Source of the DNA: Asticcacaulis sp. UBA2476
GTDB taxonomy: Bacteria; Pseudomonadota; Alphaproteobacteria; Caulobacterales; Caulobacteraceae
Direction of reading: 5' to 3'
Assembly: GCA_002342035.1 (NCBI GenBank)
Contig: DDPE01000062.1
Span: 34,143 to 98,142, forward strand
Length of the DNA stretch: 64,000 nucleotides
How positions within the stretch are numbered: the first letter of the stretch is position 1; each line of letters opens with the position of its first letter. Below the pieces are notes generated by a model, which searched no databases, was not told the origin of the DNA, and saw only the letters and a list, made by a program, of their open reading frames with translations. Of this stretch, positions 36,627 through 46,700 are shown piece after piece. The translations under genes were made by a program, and so were the position numbers.

Positions 36627-37583
36627 ATGGATATACCTAAGACCGCTGACGAATGGTTCGTCCGCCTGCATTCAGGCCATCCGGTTTCCCCGCAGGACGA
36701 GGCCGATCTTCGCGCGTGGCTGGCGCAACATCCTGACCATGAGGCTCAGTTGCGTCAGTGCGAGGCCCGCTGGGCGCAACTGTCAGCGCTGTCGCAGTCG
36801 CCGGAACTTCTGGCGCGGCGGGCGCGGGCGCTGCGTGAGACGTCGCCAAAGACGTCAGATGTGGGGCGGCGCAGTCTGTTTAAACTGGCCGGTGGCGGTA
36901 TTGCTGCCGCCCTTGTGCTGGGCGCCGGCTGGACCGCCCTGACGCCCGGTGGGGCGCAGGCGGCCTATGTCACGGCCGCTGGCGAGAGACTGACCACCCA
37001 ACTGCCGGACGGGTCTGAACTGACGCTGGCCCCTTTGAGTGAGGCGCAGGTCACGTTTAAGGGCGGCAAGCGTGAGATCAATCTGCTGGCGGGGCAGGCG
37101 TTCATTACGGCGGTACGCAAAGGTGGGCCCTTGTCGGTGACGGCCGGAAACTGCACGGTTGAAGGCTCAGGCTGCCAGTTTCAGGTGACCCTGACCGCAG
37201 GCCGTGCCGATGTGATCATTGCCGACGGTGGGGCCACAGTCAGATCGTCGGACGGCAAGGTGCGCAAGCTGTGGTCGGGGCAGACACTGGCCAACGCCGG
37301 GGCTGCGGCGTCACGGGTCGCGGTCACGGATGTCCGCACACAAACCGAATGGCGGCATGGGCGGCTGGTGTTTCGTGATCAACCTCTGTCCGAAGTGGTG
37401 GCTGACTTTAACCGCTATTCTTCTGATCAGTTTGTGATTGAGGATGCGCAACTGGCCGGGCTGCGCTTATCGGGCTCGTTCCGCTATGACGGGGTCGAAG
37501 ATTTTCCGGCCGCACTTGAAACCGTTCTGGGGCTTGAGGTTGAGACGAGTGGCCCGCATCGCTGGGCCATCCGTAAGGGCTGA
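36627..37583 (+). CDS. FecR-type regulator (second module)
   Basis: This 318-residue protein has an N-terminal cytoplasmic domain (ADEWFVRLHSGHPVSPQDEADLRAWLAQHPDH), one membrane segment (LAGGGIAAALVLGAGWTAL) and the FecR domain (LPDGSELTLAPLSEAQVTF). It ends in an STN-like domain (DQPLSEVVADFNRYSSDQFVI). Two cysteines close together in AGNCTVEGSGC are unlike the other two FecR proteins of the window. It should couple the STN receptor that follows to the sigma factor before it. Confidence 0.93.
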   Translation: MDIPKTADEWFVRLHSGHPVSPQDEADLRAWLAQHPDHEAQLRQCEARWAQLSALSQSPELLARRARALRETSPKTSDVGRRSLFKLAGGGIAAALVLGAGWTALTPGGAQAAYVTAAGERLTTQLPDGSELTLAPLSEAQVTFKGGKREINLLAGQAFITAVRKGGPLSVTAGNCTVEGSGCQFQVTLTAGRADVIIADGGATVRSSDGKVRKLWSGQTLANAGAAASRVAVTDVRTQTEWRHGRLVFRDQPLSEVVADFNRYSSDQFVIEDAQLAGLRLSGSFRYDGVEDFPAALETVLGLEVETSGPHRWAIRKG

Positions 37584-37691
37584 AAACCGCACCCCTGAAT
37601 ATGAATTTTTTAAGACGGGGTGTGGATCGGTTAATCGGTTGCGTTCCTGAAGTTGGGCCGGGTTGATTGCCCTGTATCAGGAAAGACCACG

Positions 37692-40172
37692 ATGACTTCT
37701 AACCGTTTCAAGCCGTTTCTCATGACGTTCTGCGCGGCCGCCGCCTGTATGGTGGCGCCTATATCTATGGCGCAGGCGCAAAGCCCTGTTGCGTTCGCCA
37801 TTCAGGATCAGCCCCTTGATCAGGCCCTCATCGAATTCGCCCGCGTCGCCAATGTGCAGGTCCTGTTTACACCGGATATGGTGCGCGGTAAGCGCGCTAA
37901 CCGCGTCAGCGGCAGCTTGCCGGCCGATAAGGCTCTGAACGCCCTGCTTAACGGCACCGGAGTCGGCATCAAAAGCATCAGCGCCGATGGCAAAACCTTC
38001 TCGCTGGGGGCCACGGCCACCGCCGAAGATGAGCCGGAACTGGTCGTCGTCACCGCGTTAAAGCGCTCATCCGCCATCGCCAGAGTTCCGGCGGCGGTTG
38101 TCGCCATGAATGCCAGTGAAATTCGTGAGCGAGGCATCAACGGCGCGGACGGTCTGGTCGACGAAGTGCCGGGCGTCTCCATCAACTATTCGACCGGCGG
38201 CACCGGCTATGGCCTGCTGAGCATCCGTGGCATCGGCGGGGCGGACGATTATAAGCCCAATGGCTCGCCTTCGGTGGCTTTGCATGTTGATGGCATCTAC
38301 CAGACCTCGAACGCCTATGTCGGTATGCCGTTATTTGACCTTGACCGTATCGAAGTTCTGAAAGGCCCGCAGGGCACGCTTTATGGTCGCAACACCACCG
38401 CAGGCGTCATTAACGCCCTGACCAAAGGCCCATCGGAAAGCTTTGATGGCTACGCCGATGTGCGCGCCGGCAATTATGATTACACCCGCTTTGAAACTGC
38501 GTTTGGCGGCAAGGTCAGCGAAAATTTCGGCGTGCGTCTGGCGGTCATGGCTGAAAACGGCGGCGGGTTCATGGACGGCGAAGGGGCGGGCACCCTGGCC
38601 GGTTTTCGCCCAAGCATTAGCGGTGTGGTGCAAACCCAGGTGCCTGCGGTCACCGATCCGGGTAAGCGCGAAGGCTTTGGCGATAAGGATCTGGTGGCCG
38701 CCCGCGCCACCTTTTCGTTTGATTTCGCGCCTGAGACCAATCTGACACTTAAAACCTTTGCCAGCCGCGACCGGGGCGACAGCCGCCAGTATGACCGTCT
38801 GGCCCGTGCGCAGGACAATACCCAGTTCAACGCCGGTGAAAATGCTGACCCCTACAGCTTCTATTCGCAGAAATACTTTACCCACGCCTATGATATCCGC
38901 GGCTTGTCGGGCACCCTGACGCACCGCCTGAAGGATAATCTCAACCTGACGATCGTCGGTGGTGTTCAATCGACCGACCGCACTGACGGCGGCAATGGCG
39001 ACGGCTCACCCTATCCCGGTTATGAGTACGCCTTTGACGAAACCCTGTCTCAGGCCTCACTGGAAATGCGCCTGAGCGACGATAACGGCGGCAAGTTCGA
39101 CTGGATTTTGGGGGCGTTTTACCTCAGCGACTCGGCCGATTTCGACTCGACCTGGACCAGCTTTACTGTGCGCTCGGTCTACGACAACAATCACGAGCAG
39201 CGCCGTAACTCCTTCGCCCTTTTCGGTCAGGGCGATTACAACGTCACCGATAAGCTGCGTCTGTCGGCGGGTCTGCGCTATACCCGCGACACGGTCGATT
39301 ACAAAGGTCAGAACATCGATCATAATCCGTGGGGCATCTCGATCTACAACACGACCTTTGCCACGGTCAGCGGCTTTAGCTGGGACCGGAATTTCGAAGA
39401 CGACAACCTGTCGGGCCGCCTGACGGCGCAATATTTCATCAGCGATAATCTGAATATCTTCGCGTCGGCCTCTACCGGCTATCGCGGCGGCGGATTTGAC
39501 GGCACCTCGATCATGACGCTGGAAGAAACCCTGCCGTTTGATTCAGAAACCGTCACCGCCTATGAAGCCGGGGCGCGCTGGTATAAGGGCCGCTTCCGGG
39601 CGTCGGCAGATGTCTTTGGTTATAAATTCAAGAACCTTCAGGCGACGACCCGTCTGGCCAACGACACCAATGGCCGTACCAACGTCGGTAAGGCGGAAAC
39701 GTCGGGTATCGATCTGGCGGTTGGGGCGCGTCTGTTTAATGGCGAGACTCAAAAGCTGGATGTCGACCTGTCGGCCGCCTTCCTGGAGTCGGAAATCACC
39801 GAATATATCTCCCGTCGTGCGGCAGATGTGACGGCGACCTTGGGCGATCCTTTGCCGGGCGCGCCGGATGTGACTGCCAATCTCAGCCTGACGCACCGGG
39901 TGGCATTCAGCGGTGGCTGGGATCTGACCTCGCGCTTGACCGTCGCGCATCACGGCGAAGAGTCTAATCGCCTGAACGCCCTGCCGAATAATACGGCTGA
40001 AGCCTATACCCTGACCAATATCCATATTGATCTGGCTTCGCCCGCCGCATGGTCGGTCTATGCCTATGGTAAGAACGTCACGGATGAGGTCTATTTCCCC
40101 GAAATGAACGGGGCCTCGCGTCTGGTGGGCGCGCCGGCGACCTATGGTCTGGGGCTGCGCTACAGCTTCTAG
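37692..40172 (+). CDS. TonB-dependent receptor with STN domain (second module)
   Basis: This 826-residue receptor has a signal peptide ending near AQA (29), an STN domain at about 34-107 (FAIQDQPLDQALIEFARVANVQVLF), TonB box ELVVVTA at 116-122, and a plug with the GPQGTLYGRNTTAGVINALT segment typical of siderophore/small-ligand receptors. The barrel ends LRYSF. ATG 37692 begins the leader. It is followed by a stem-loop and then a PhoD-like phosphatase gene, so a phosphorylated ligand is plausible. Confidence 0.93.
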   Translation: MTSNRFKPFLMTFCAAAACMVAPISMAQAQSPVAFAIQDQPLDQALIEFARVANVQVLFTPDMVRGKRANRVSGSLPADKALNALLNGTGVGIKSISADGKTFSLGATATAEDEPELVVVTALKRSSAIARVPAAVVAMNASEIRERGINGADGLVDEVPGVSINYSTGGTGYGLLSIRGIGGADDYKPNGSPSVALHVDGIYQTSNAYVGMPLFDLDRIEVLKGPQGTLYGRNTTAGVINALTKGPSESFDGYADVRAGNYDYTRFETAFGGKVSENFGVRLAVMAENGGGFMDGEGAGTLAGFRPSISGVVQTQVPAVTDPGKREGFGDKDLVAARATFSFDFAPETNLTLKTFASRDRGDSRQYDRLARAQDNTQFNAGENADPYSFYSQKYFTHAYDIRGLSGTLTHRLKDNLNLTIVGGVQSTDRTDGGNGDGSPYPGYEYAFDETLSQASLEMRLSDDNGGKFDWILGAFYLSDSADFDSTWTSFTVRSVYDNNHEQRRNSFALFGQGDYNVTDKLRLSAGLRYTRDTVDYKGQNIDHNPWGISIYNTTFATVSGFSWDRNFEDDNLSGRLTAQYFISDNLNIFASASTGYRGGGFDGTSIMTLEETLPFDSETVTAYEAGARWYKGRFRASADVFGYKFKNLQATTRLANDTNGRTNVGKAETSGIDLAVGARLFNGETQKLDVDLSAAFLESEITEYISRRAADVTATLGDPLPGAPDVTANLSLTHRVAFSGGWDLTSRLTVAHHGEESNRLNALPNNTAEAYTLTNIHIDLASPAAWSVYAYGKNVTDEVYFPEMNGASRLVGAPATYGLGLRYSF

Positions 40173-40194
40173 TCCGGGGGTAGTGTTGCACAAC

Positions 40195-40222
40195 GGCGTC
40201 CTCTCCTGACGGAGGGGGCGCC
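40195..40222 (+). terminator. 12-bp stem-tetraloop after the second STN receptor gene
   Basis: In RNA, 40195-40206 pairs fully (with G-U pairs) with 40211-40222 around a TGAC loop. A short TTTT follows eight bases later. It may terminate the receptor transcript or shape the leader of the phosphatase mRNA, which starts 24 bases downstream. Confidence 0.5.
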
Positions 40223-40245
40223 ATCGCTGTTTTCAGGAGAGGCTC

Positions 40246-41658
40246 ATGTCTGTGGATCGTCGCACCGTTATTGCGAGCGGGCTTTTTGCCGCATCGCCTC
40301 TCAAGGCCCTGGCGCAATCCAATGTGCATTGGGACGGCATACCGCGTCTGATGCAGGGGCCTGTGCTGGGGTGGTGCGCCAGTACGGAAGCTACGGTCTG
40401 GACGCGCGCCAGCGGGGCCTATGCCGTGTCCATTCAGTACGACAAAGACCCGCGTTTTTCGTCGCCGCAGGTAACGGCGGCCATGACCGCAAAAGCCGAT
40501 GATGACTTCACGCAGGTGCACCGCCTTACCGGCCTCACACCCGGTGAGACCTATGCCTACCGCGTGCTGATTAATGGCAAGCCCAACCCCGATGAGGTGG
40601 GGTTTGAGCCGCATCGTTTGCGCGCCGCCTCCGTGGGCCCCAGCCGGTTTCGGATGGCTTTTGGCTCATGTGCCAGACGCGCGCGCTACCCGGTGCAGCC
40701 GATCTGGAAGGCGGTTGAACAGGCGCAGCCGGATCTGTTTATCTGGGCCGGTGATGCGGTCTATGCTGACAGTCCCGATCCGGCGATTGTGGCCGAGGAA
40801 TACCGTCGTCAGCGCGATCTGCCTGAAATCCGGCCGTTTATGGCGTCTGTGCCGCAACTGGCGATCTGGGATGATCACGACTATGGCCTGAACGACCATG
40901 ATCGCCGCCATCCACAAAAGGACGGGGCGCTTAAGGTGTTTAAACAATACTGGCCCAATCCGGCGGCGGGCCTGACCGGAGTGCCGGGCACATTTTTTAA
41001 GCACAGTCAGGGCGGCGTAGATTTTTTCTTTCTGGATGTGCGCTACAACCGCGACCCCAATATGGACCCGGACACGCCGCTGAAAACCATGCTGGGTAAG
41101 GCGCAGTTTGACTGGTTGCTGTCGGGGTTGCGCGCCTCAAAAGCGCCGTTCAAGGTGCTGGTGTCGGGGGCCGGCTGGAGCGACGCTAAGGCGGTGGGGG
41201 CGGATTCGTGGGCCTCGTTCACCCATGAGCGCGACCGCCTGTTTAGTCTGATCATGCAAGAAAATATCACCGGCGTGATCCTGCTGTCCGGCGATACCCA
41301 TTTTGGTGAGATGAACTGCCTGCCGTGGTCAGATAAGGGCGGCTATGACCTTTATGAATTCGTAAGCTCCCCTTTGGCCCAGGACACCGAAGACCTGTTT
41401 TTGGATTATCGGCCCATTCTGCGTGTTCGGCAGGCCTACCCCAAGGATGTCAATTTTGGCGTGGTCGATTTTGATTTAACCCTGTCCGATCCAACGGTGA
41501 CCTTTGACCTGCGCGACGAAGGCGGCCAATCGGTGTGGGCGCCTGTGACGGTGCGGGCCTCAGACCTCACATTGGGCCAGATATCGTGGCCCAAAACACT
41601 GGATACGGTGTCTAAGTTGCGCTGGGAGCGGTTTGTCGCCACGGGGCGGTATTATTAA
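40246..41658 (+). CDS. phoD: Exported PhoD-like alkaline phosphatase/phosphodiesterase
   Basis: This is a 470-residue metallophosphoesterase. The leader MSVDRRTVIASGLFAASPLKALAQ is Tat-like. A short N-terminal beta domain (GWCASTEATVWTRAS, GLTPGETYAYRVLINGK) precedes the PhoD catalytic core: FGSCARRA, IWAGDAVYAD, WDDHDYGLNDHD and LSGDTHFGEMN. PhoD enzymes release phosphate from mono- and diesters using Fe/Ca. The ribosome site is CAGGAGAGG. It follows the second receptor module and precedes the third. Confidence 0.92.
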   Translation: MSVDRRTVIASGLFAASPLKALAQSNVHWDGIPRLMQGPVLGWCASTEATVWTRASGAYAVSIQYDKDPRFSSPQVTAAMTAKADDDFTQVHRLTGLTPGETYAYRVLINGKPNPDEVGFEPHRLRAASVGPSRFRMAFGSCARRARYPVQPIWKAVEQAQPDLFIWAGDAVYADSPDPAIVAEEYRRQRDLPEIRPFMASVPQLAIWDDHDYGLNDHDRRHPQKDGALKVFKQYWPNPAAGLTGVPGTFFKHSQGGVDFFFLDVRYNRDPNMDPDTPLKTMLGKAQFDWLLSGLRASKAPFKVLVSGAGWSDAKAVGADSWASFTHERDRLFSLIMQENITGVILLSGDTHFGEMNCLPWSDKGGYDLYEFVSSPLAQDTEDLFLDYRPILRVRQAYPKDVNFGVVDFDLTLSDPTVTFDLRDEGGQSVWAPVTVRASDLTLGQISWPKTLDTVSKLRWERFVATGRYY

Positions 41659-41728
41659 ATGTCGGGTTTTGGCTAGCTTGCGCATCATCTCATGAGTCTG
41701 TCACAAAAGGCGGCTAAAGCGAGGCGGT

Positions 41729-42307
41729 GTGAGTATTGGCTGGAGACGCGGCGTGGAGCCTCAGCGGCATGACGATGAATGGGCGGCCATCCGCCTGATT
41801 GTGCGCCGTTATGCCCTAAGCCGGACCCGCCAGCCTGATCTGGCCGACGATATCGCTCAGCAGGCGGTGCTGAACGCCATTGAATATCAGCAAAATCATA
41901 TTGTTATCAGTCTGCACGCTTTGGCGTTTCGTATCGCGGATAATCTGATCAAGGGCCATTACCGGCGGCTTAAACCTATTTCGGACATTAGTGAAATTGA
42001 CGGCATGGCCTGCGCACGTCCCTTGCCTGACCGGATCACTGAGGATCGCGCCGAAACGCGGGCCATGCTGGAGGCGCTGAATAAGATGCCGCCGCTCAGG
42101 CGCGATGTGTTTATGCGTCGCCGTCTTGATGGCCAAAGCTGCGAAGAAATCGGTCGGGCCCTTAATCTTAACCCCAAGGCGATCGAAAAGCATATTACGC
42201 GGGCGCTGGTGGATCTGCATGCCGCGCGTCGCAAATGGCGAGAGGTTGAGACGCCTGACAAAACTATAAAACCAGATAACGATATAGAAGAAGGGTGGGC
42301 GTCATGA
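41729..42307 (+). CDS. ECF sigma factor, FecI type (third module)
   Basis: This is a 192-residue sigma factor starting at GTG 41729, the only good start in frame. Region 2 (LADDIAQQAVLNAIEYQ) and region 4 (DVFMRRRLDGQSCEEIGRALNLNPKAIEKHITRALVDL) are present. Region 2 is less conserved than in the other two copies, and the protein is a more divergent FecI relative. Its stop overlaps the fecR start (ATGA). Confidence 0.9.
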   Translation: MSIGWRRGVEPQRHDDEWAAIRLIVRRYALSRTRQPDLADDIAQQAVLNAIEYQQNHIVISLHALAFRIADNLIKGHYRRLKPISDISEIDGMACARPLPDRITEDRAETRAMLEALNKMPPLRRDVFMRRRLDGQSCEEIGRALNLNPKAIEKHITRALVDLHAARRKWREVETPDKTIKPDNDIEEGWAS

Positions 42308-43269
42308 TTAAGGTTGTGAACGAGCCAAACCTTTTGTCGGTTGAAGATGAGGCCGCAGCATGGGTTGTAGCCATGATGACGGAGACGGTGCCGGCCCATA
42401 CCGAGCGTCAGTTTGAACTATGGATCAAGGCCCACCCGGATCATGCGCACGCCTATGCGGACATGTGCGCAAGCTGGCAGGCGCCTGCAGTCGAGCAGGC
42501 CGCAACCTCGCGTCGGCGGAACACTCAGATGCGCAGCCATATCGCCATTGTGCTGGGGGGGGCGATCGCGGCCTGTCTGGTGCTTGGGTTTGTGGGCGTG
42601 AATACGAAATCGGTGGTGTTGCCGTCCTTTAAGCCACACCCGACCTATAGCGCCAGCCTGATGACCGGGCCGGGCGACATTCAGGATGTGGCCTTGCCCG
42701 ATGGCACCCGCATCGCCCTCAGCGGCAATTCAGCGCTGACGGTGCGTTACGAAGGCCGTCGTCGTCAGGTCAATCTGACGCGCGGTGAAGCCTGGTTCGA
42801 TGTCGCTCATGATGAGGCGCGACCCTTCCATGTGGCGGCGGGCGATGCTGAGGTAAAGGTGGTCGGTACGGCCTTTAATATCGATCTTCTGGATGCCGTG
42901 ACCACCGAGGTTTCGGTCTATCGCGGTAAGGTGCAGGTGGCGGCGGGTGAGCGATCCGTGGATCTGACGCTGGGGCAAAAGGCGATCAGTCAGAATGGCC
43001 GGATCGCGCGGTCGATGTTTGATGCGCAGGCCATGCCGGACTGGCGCGAGGGCTGGTTTGAGGCCGAGGATATTGAACTGGGGCGATTGATTGCCGAGGT
43101 TAATCGCTTTGCCAAAACGCCGGTCAGGATAGCCGATCCGGATCTTGCTGCCAAAACCGTGTCCGGACGTTTCAAGGTCTCTGATCCGGCGCTGGTGTTG
43201 AGCGGGCTGAAGCAGGTCTACGGCATTGAGGTCAGGCAGGGGAAAACCGTCACGATACTGACAAAATAA
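42304..43269 (+). CDS. FecR-type regulator (third module)
   Basis: This 321-residue protein has an N-terminal domain (AAAWVVAMMTETVPAHTERQFELWIKAHPDH), a membrane segment (IAIVLGGAIAACLVLGFVGV) and the FecR domain (ALPDGTRIALSGNSALTVRY, GEAWFDVAHDEARPFHV). It ends in an STN-like domain (DIELGRLIAEVNRFAKTPVRI). Start ATG 42304 overlaps the sigma stop. A 130-base AT-rich gap separates it from its receptor gene, which may therefore have its own sigma-dependent promoter. Confidence 0.93.
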   Translation: MIKVVNEPNLLSVEDEAAAWVVAMMTETVPAHTERQFELWIKAHPDHAHAYADMCASWQAPAVEQAATSRRRNTQMRSHIAIVLGGAIAACLVLGFVGVNTKSVVLPSFKPHPTYSASLMTGPGDIQDVALPDGTRIALSGNSALTVRYEGRRRQVNLTRGEAWFDVAHDEARPFHVAAGDAEVKVVGTAFNIDLLDAVTTEVSVYRGKVQVAAGERSVDLTLGQKAISQNGRIARSMFDAQAMPDWREGWFEAEDIELGRLIAEVNRFAKTPVRIADPDLAAKTVSGRFKVSDPALVLSGLKQVYGIEVRQGKTVTILTK

Positions 43270-43399
43270 GGGGTGAGTGAGAAAATGTGTCTGATTTTAT
43301 TCATAAAACATTCATAATATTTTTTGTCGGGAGCCGGGACCCGCGCGCATCTCCCCTCATGCGAGGCCGATGGGGGCCGCGTTTACCGGAGATTTAAAC

Positions 43400-46300
43400 G
43401 TGACGACGAAATTCAGACTTGTGCAGGGACTGTCCGTGCTGGCGCTTATGGCTGGGGGGATGGCCGCGCCGCTGATGGTTCAGGCCCAGACCCAGGCTAC
43501 CGCCACCCAATCCTTCAAAATTGCCCCAAAGGACGTGTCCTCGGCACTTAAGGATTTTTCCAAGGCGACCGGCCTTCAGGTCATGGCTGACCCAGATCTG
43601 ATGCGCGGTAAGCGCTCAGGCGGCGTGTCGGGATCGCTGACGGCGCGTGACGCCCTGACGCAACTTCTTAAGGGCACGGGCCTGAGCGCGGATATTTCCG
43701 GCGGCTCAGTTGTGGTACGGGCCGTGCCTGTTGTAACGGCGGCGACCTCTGGGACGGCCACTGGGGCACCGGGAACTGATGCTGAGATCGAAACCGTCGT
43801 TGTGCGCGGTTATGCCGCCGCTATGCGTGAATCCCTCGATAACAAGCGCAAGAACAAGAACATCTCCGACCGCGTTAGCGCCGACGACATGGGCAATCTG
43901 CCGGTCGCCAACGTCGCCGAAGCCTTGGCCAAAGTGCCCGGCGTCAATGCTGTGCGCGACAGCCGCACCGGCGAAGGCGACCGCATCACCGTGCGCGGCC
44001 TGTCGACCGAGCTTAACAACTACACCATGAACGGCGTGAAAATGTCAGGCGCTGGCTCGCGCGACGCTCAGTTTTACCGCGGCGTGCGCTTAAGCTTCCT
44101 GCCGCCGGAAGGCATTTCCGGCATTACGGTTCATAAGACCATCATGCCGAACATGGACGGCGATGCCTTGGGCGGCACGGTTGAAATCGACACGCCGACC
44201 GCGTTCAGCTTCAAGAAAGACACCCATATCGGCCTGTCGGTTCAGGGCGGGGTGATGGATAAGTTCGATAATCCGACCTCATCCAAGGCGGCAGTTTCCT
44301 TTGCGCGCAAATTCTCGGATCGTCTGGGCGTGTTCGTGACGGCGTCCTATTCCAAGCGCAATACGCAGTTTGAGGAAAACGGCGGTGATGGCGACAGTCA
44401 GCCGCGCACCTGGTATTCCAACTCCGAGACGCTGGATGTCGATTTGAACGACTTCGTGTTCCGCGGCATGCAAATCGCCACCGGTGAAACCGAAGTTGAG
44501 CGCAAAGGCCTGAACGGTTCGCTTGACTGGCGCGGTGATGACCATGAGTTCCACCTGCGCGGGACCTATAACGAGTATAACGAAAAAGAATTTTCGACAC
44601 GTCTGAACTTCCGTAACGACACGGGCCAATTCTCGCGTCGCCTGACGCAGGTCAATCTTGGCGATACGACTCTGAAATCCCCCGATCAGATGATTATCGG
44701 CAGCGATAGCCGTGGCAATATCTATGGCTACACCACGGCGCAGATCATCGACCGCCCAACGGTTAAAGTCATCATTGATGGTAAAGAGACGATGGTCGGT
44801 GATGGCGTTATCACTGATCAGGACATGACCAGCACTGCAAATGCCAACTCGCTGTATTCGCTGAATGGCGCATCCGGTGTGTGGGACCCGCAGGGCTTTC
44901 GTCTGCGCCGCTTCTGGGAAGGCAGCTATTCGACCGGGCTTCTGTCGTCGCTGAACTTTGGCGGCAAGAGCCGCTTCGGTCAGTTGACGGTCGATTATGA
45001 CCTGTCGGTATCTAAGTCCGAAGATGAATCCGACGGCGACTACGAACTGGAATTCCGTTCAAACAAGTATCGCTGGCTGGGCAATGAAGGCGTGGGCGTC
45101 GATAGCTCCGGCGACAGCCGTTACCCGAAGTGGGTGCTGAACGATGCGGGTATGAAGGCTGTTCATGACCCGGCGAACTATGCCTTTTCCGGTCTCGAAG
45201 CCGGGGTGTCGTCGGTCAGGGAAGATCTGAAGCAGGCCCAGTTCAACCTCAACTATGAGTTCAATCACGACTGGCTGCGTAACTTCAAGGCCGGTGCCAA
45301 GTATTATAAGTCCGACCGTACCAAATTCGAAGGCTCATTCCTGAACCTTGATATGGACGGGACTCTGGCCGATTTTGCACCGTTCTACGGCGATCCGGTC
45401 AATAGCCTGTTTGATGGGGAATATAGCGGGGATTACCGCCTCGGCATCGTGCTGGACAACGATAAGATGCTGGCGGAACTGGCGCGCGCCACGGCCGGCA
45501 CCAGCACGCTCTTTGACGGTGAGGCCTTGACCCCCGATGCGGCCACCATCTCTGATGAAGACAGCTTTGGCTTTGAGGAGCAGGTGACCGCCCTTTATGC
45601 GATGGGGGAAGCCGAGTTCGGCAAGCTTCAGGTCATCGCCGGTGCCCGTATCGAAAAAACGGAAAACACCGTCCGCGCCTGGACCATGGACCCGAAGATC
45701 GGCAACGAATATAACCTGACCCAAAGTGATTTCACCAACGTCCTGCCGTCGATCCACGCCACCTATAAATTCCGCCCGGACCTGTTTCTGCGCGGCGCTA
45801 TCTGGACCAGCTTTGCCCGTCCGGACATCGCCCGCATGAGTTCAGCCAACGAGTATGGCTATAATGTCGATCCCGATGGTGATGGTGATGAAAACCCGAC
45901 AGCAGACTGGGAACTGGTGTCGATCGCCAAGGGTAACCCTGACCTGAAGCCGATGGAAGCGATCAATTACGACCTGTCGCTGGAGTGGTATAACGGCAAG
46001 ACCGGCGCCTATTCGGTCGCGGTATATTATAAGGACATCGAGAACTTCCTGTTCCGTTCGTCATCCTCCAATATCCGTAACGGTACGACCGGCGAAAACG
46101 AAGACCCGAACGGCGTGGTCATCTCCATGCCGAATAACGGCAAGAAGGCGACGGTCGAGGGCATGGAAGTCAGCGCCCGTCAGATTTTCCACTGGCTGCC
46201 GTCACCGCTGGATGGTTTTGGTATCGGCTTTAACGGCACCTTCCAGACCTCAGAAGCGGTTACCGGCCTGAGCTGGCACCCGGATGGCTATACCTTGCCG

Positions 46301-46624
46301 CTGATGGAGACGCCGGAGCGGGTCTTAAACCTTGAACTGTTCTACGAAAAACATGGCTGGGAAGGCTATATCGCCGTCAATCACCAGTCGGAAATGCTCA
46401 ACGGCATTCAGGATTTCGGCAACAACCCCTATGAGCAGGACTATACCTTTGTTGACATGAAGGTGCGCAAAGCCCTGACCCAAAAGGCCACCGTCAGCCT
46501 CGATGTTCAGAACATGTTCGATGAGCACACCTACTGGATTTCCTACGGCCCGACCGAAGCCTCCAGCCGCGCGTTCATCAAGAACGGACGCACGATCAAT
46601 CTGAGCTTCAGCTACGTCTATTAA
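43400..46624 (+). CDS. TonB-dependent receptor with STN domain (third module)
   Basis: This is a 1074-residue receptor. I prefer GTG 43400, preceded by a GGAG site and followed by a clean leader (signal end near VQAQ, 30), over ATG 43370. The STN domain spans about 38-108 (FKIAPKDVSSALKDFSKATGLQVM), the TonB box is ETVVVRG at 131-137, and a plug follows with DRVSADDMGNLPVANVAEALAKVPGV, typical of the large carbohydrate/peptide receptor group. The barrel ends SFSYVY. A strong terminator follows, then a phosphatase gene. Confidence 0.92.
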   Translation: MTTKFRLVQGLSVLALMAGGMAAPLMVQAQTQATATQSFKIAPKDVSSALKDFSKATGLQVMADPDLMRGKRSGGVSGSLTARDALTQLLKGTGLSADISGGSVVVRAVPVVTAATSGTATGAPGTDAEIETVVVRGYAAAMRESLDNKRKNKNISDRVSADDMGNLPVANVAEALAKVPGVNAVRDSRTGEGDRITVRGLSTELNNYTMNGVKMSGAGSRDAQFYRGVRLSFLPPEGISGITVHKTIMPNMDGDALGGTVEIDTPTAFSFKKDTHIGLSVQGGVMDKFDNPTSSKAAVSFARKFSDRLGVFVTASYSKRNTQFEENGGDGDSQPRTWYSNSETLDVDLNDFVFRGMQIATGETEVERKGLNGSLDWRGDDHEFHLRGTYNEYNEKEFSTRLNFRNDTGQFSRRLTQVNLGDTTLKSPDQMIIGSDSRGNIYGYTTAQIIDRPTVKVIIDGKETMVGDGVITDQDMTSTANANSLYSLNGASGVWDPQGFRLRRFWEGSYSTGLLSSLNFGGKSRFGQLTVDYDLSVSKSEDESDGDYELEFRSNKYRWLGNEGVGVDSSGDSRYPKWVLNDAGMKAVHDPANYAFSGLEAGVSSVREDLKQAQFNLNYEFNHDWLRNFKAGAKYYKSDRTKFEGSFLNLDMDGTLADFAPFYGDPVNSLFDGEYSGDYRLGIVLDNDKMLAELARATAGTSTLFDGEALTPDAATISDEDSFGFEEQVTALYAMGEAEFGKLQVIAGARIEKTENTVRAWTMDPKIGNEYNLTQSDFTNVLPSIHATYKFRPDLFLRGAIWTSFARPDIARMSSANEYGYNVDPDGDGDENPTADWELVSIAKGNPDLKPMEAINYDLSLEWYNGKTGAYSVAVYYKDIENFLFRSSSSNIRNGTTGENEDPNGVVISMPNNGKKATVEGMEVSARQIFHWLPSPLDGFGIGFNGTFQTSEAVTGLSWHPDGYTLPLMETPERVLNLELFYEKHGWEGYIAVNHQSEMLNGIQDFGNNPYEQDYTFVDMKVRKALTQKATVSLDVQNMFDEHTYWISYGPTEASSRAFIKNGRTINLSFSYVY

Positions 46625-46644
46625 TTCCCTTATCCCCTAAACTT

Positions 46645-46687
46645 GCGGAGTTTCTGGCACCAACCGGAGACTCCGCCTTTTGCTTTT
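46645..46687 (+). terminator. Rho-independent terminator after the third STN receptor gene
   Basis: GCGGAGTTTC (46645-46654) pairs with GAGACTCCGC (46667-46676) with one G-U pair, followed by a T-rich tail CTTTTGCTTTTT. Confidence 0.75.
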
Positions 46688-46700
46688 TAAAGGCGGCTTC

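Noticed and set aside
43285..43330. AT-rich stretch with repeated ATTCATAAAA/ATTCATAATA before the third receptor gene
   Set aside because: It may be part of the promoter, but the copies are too short and AT-biased to claim a binding site.
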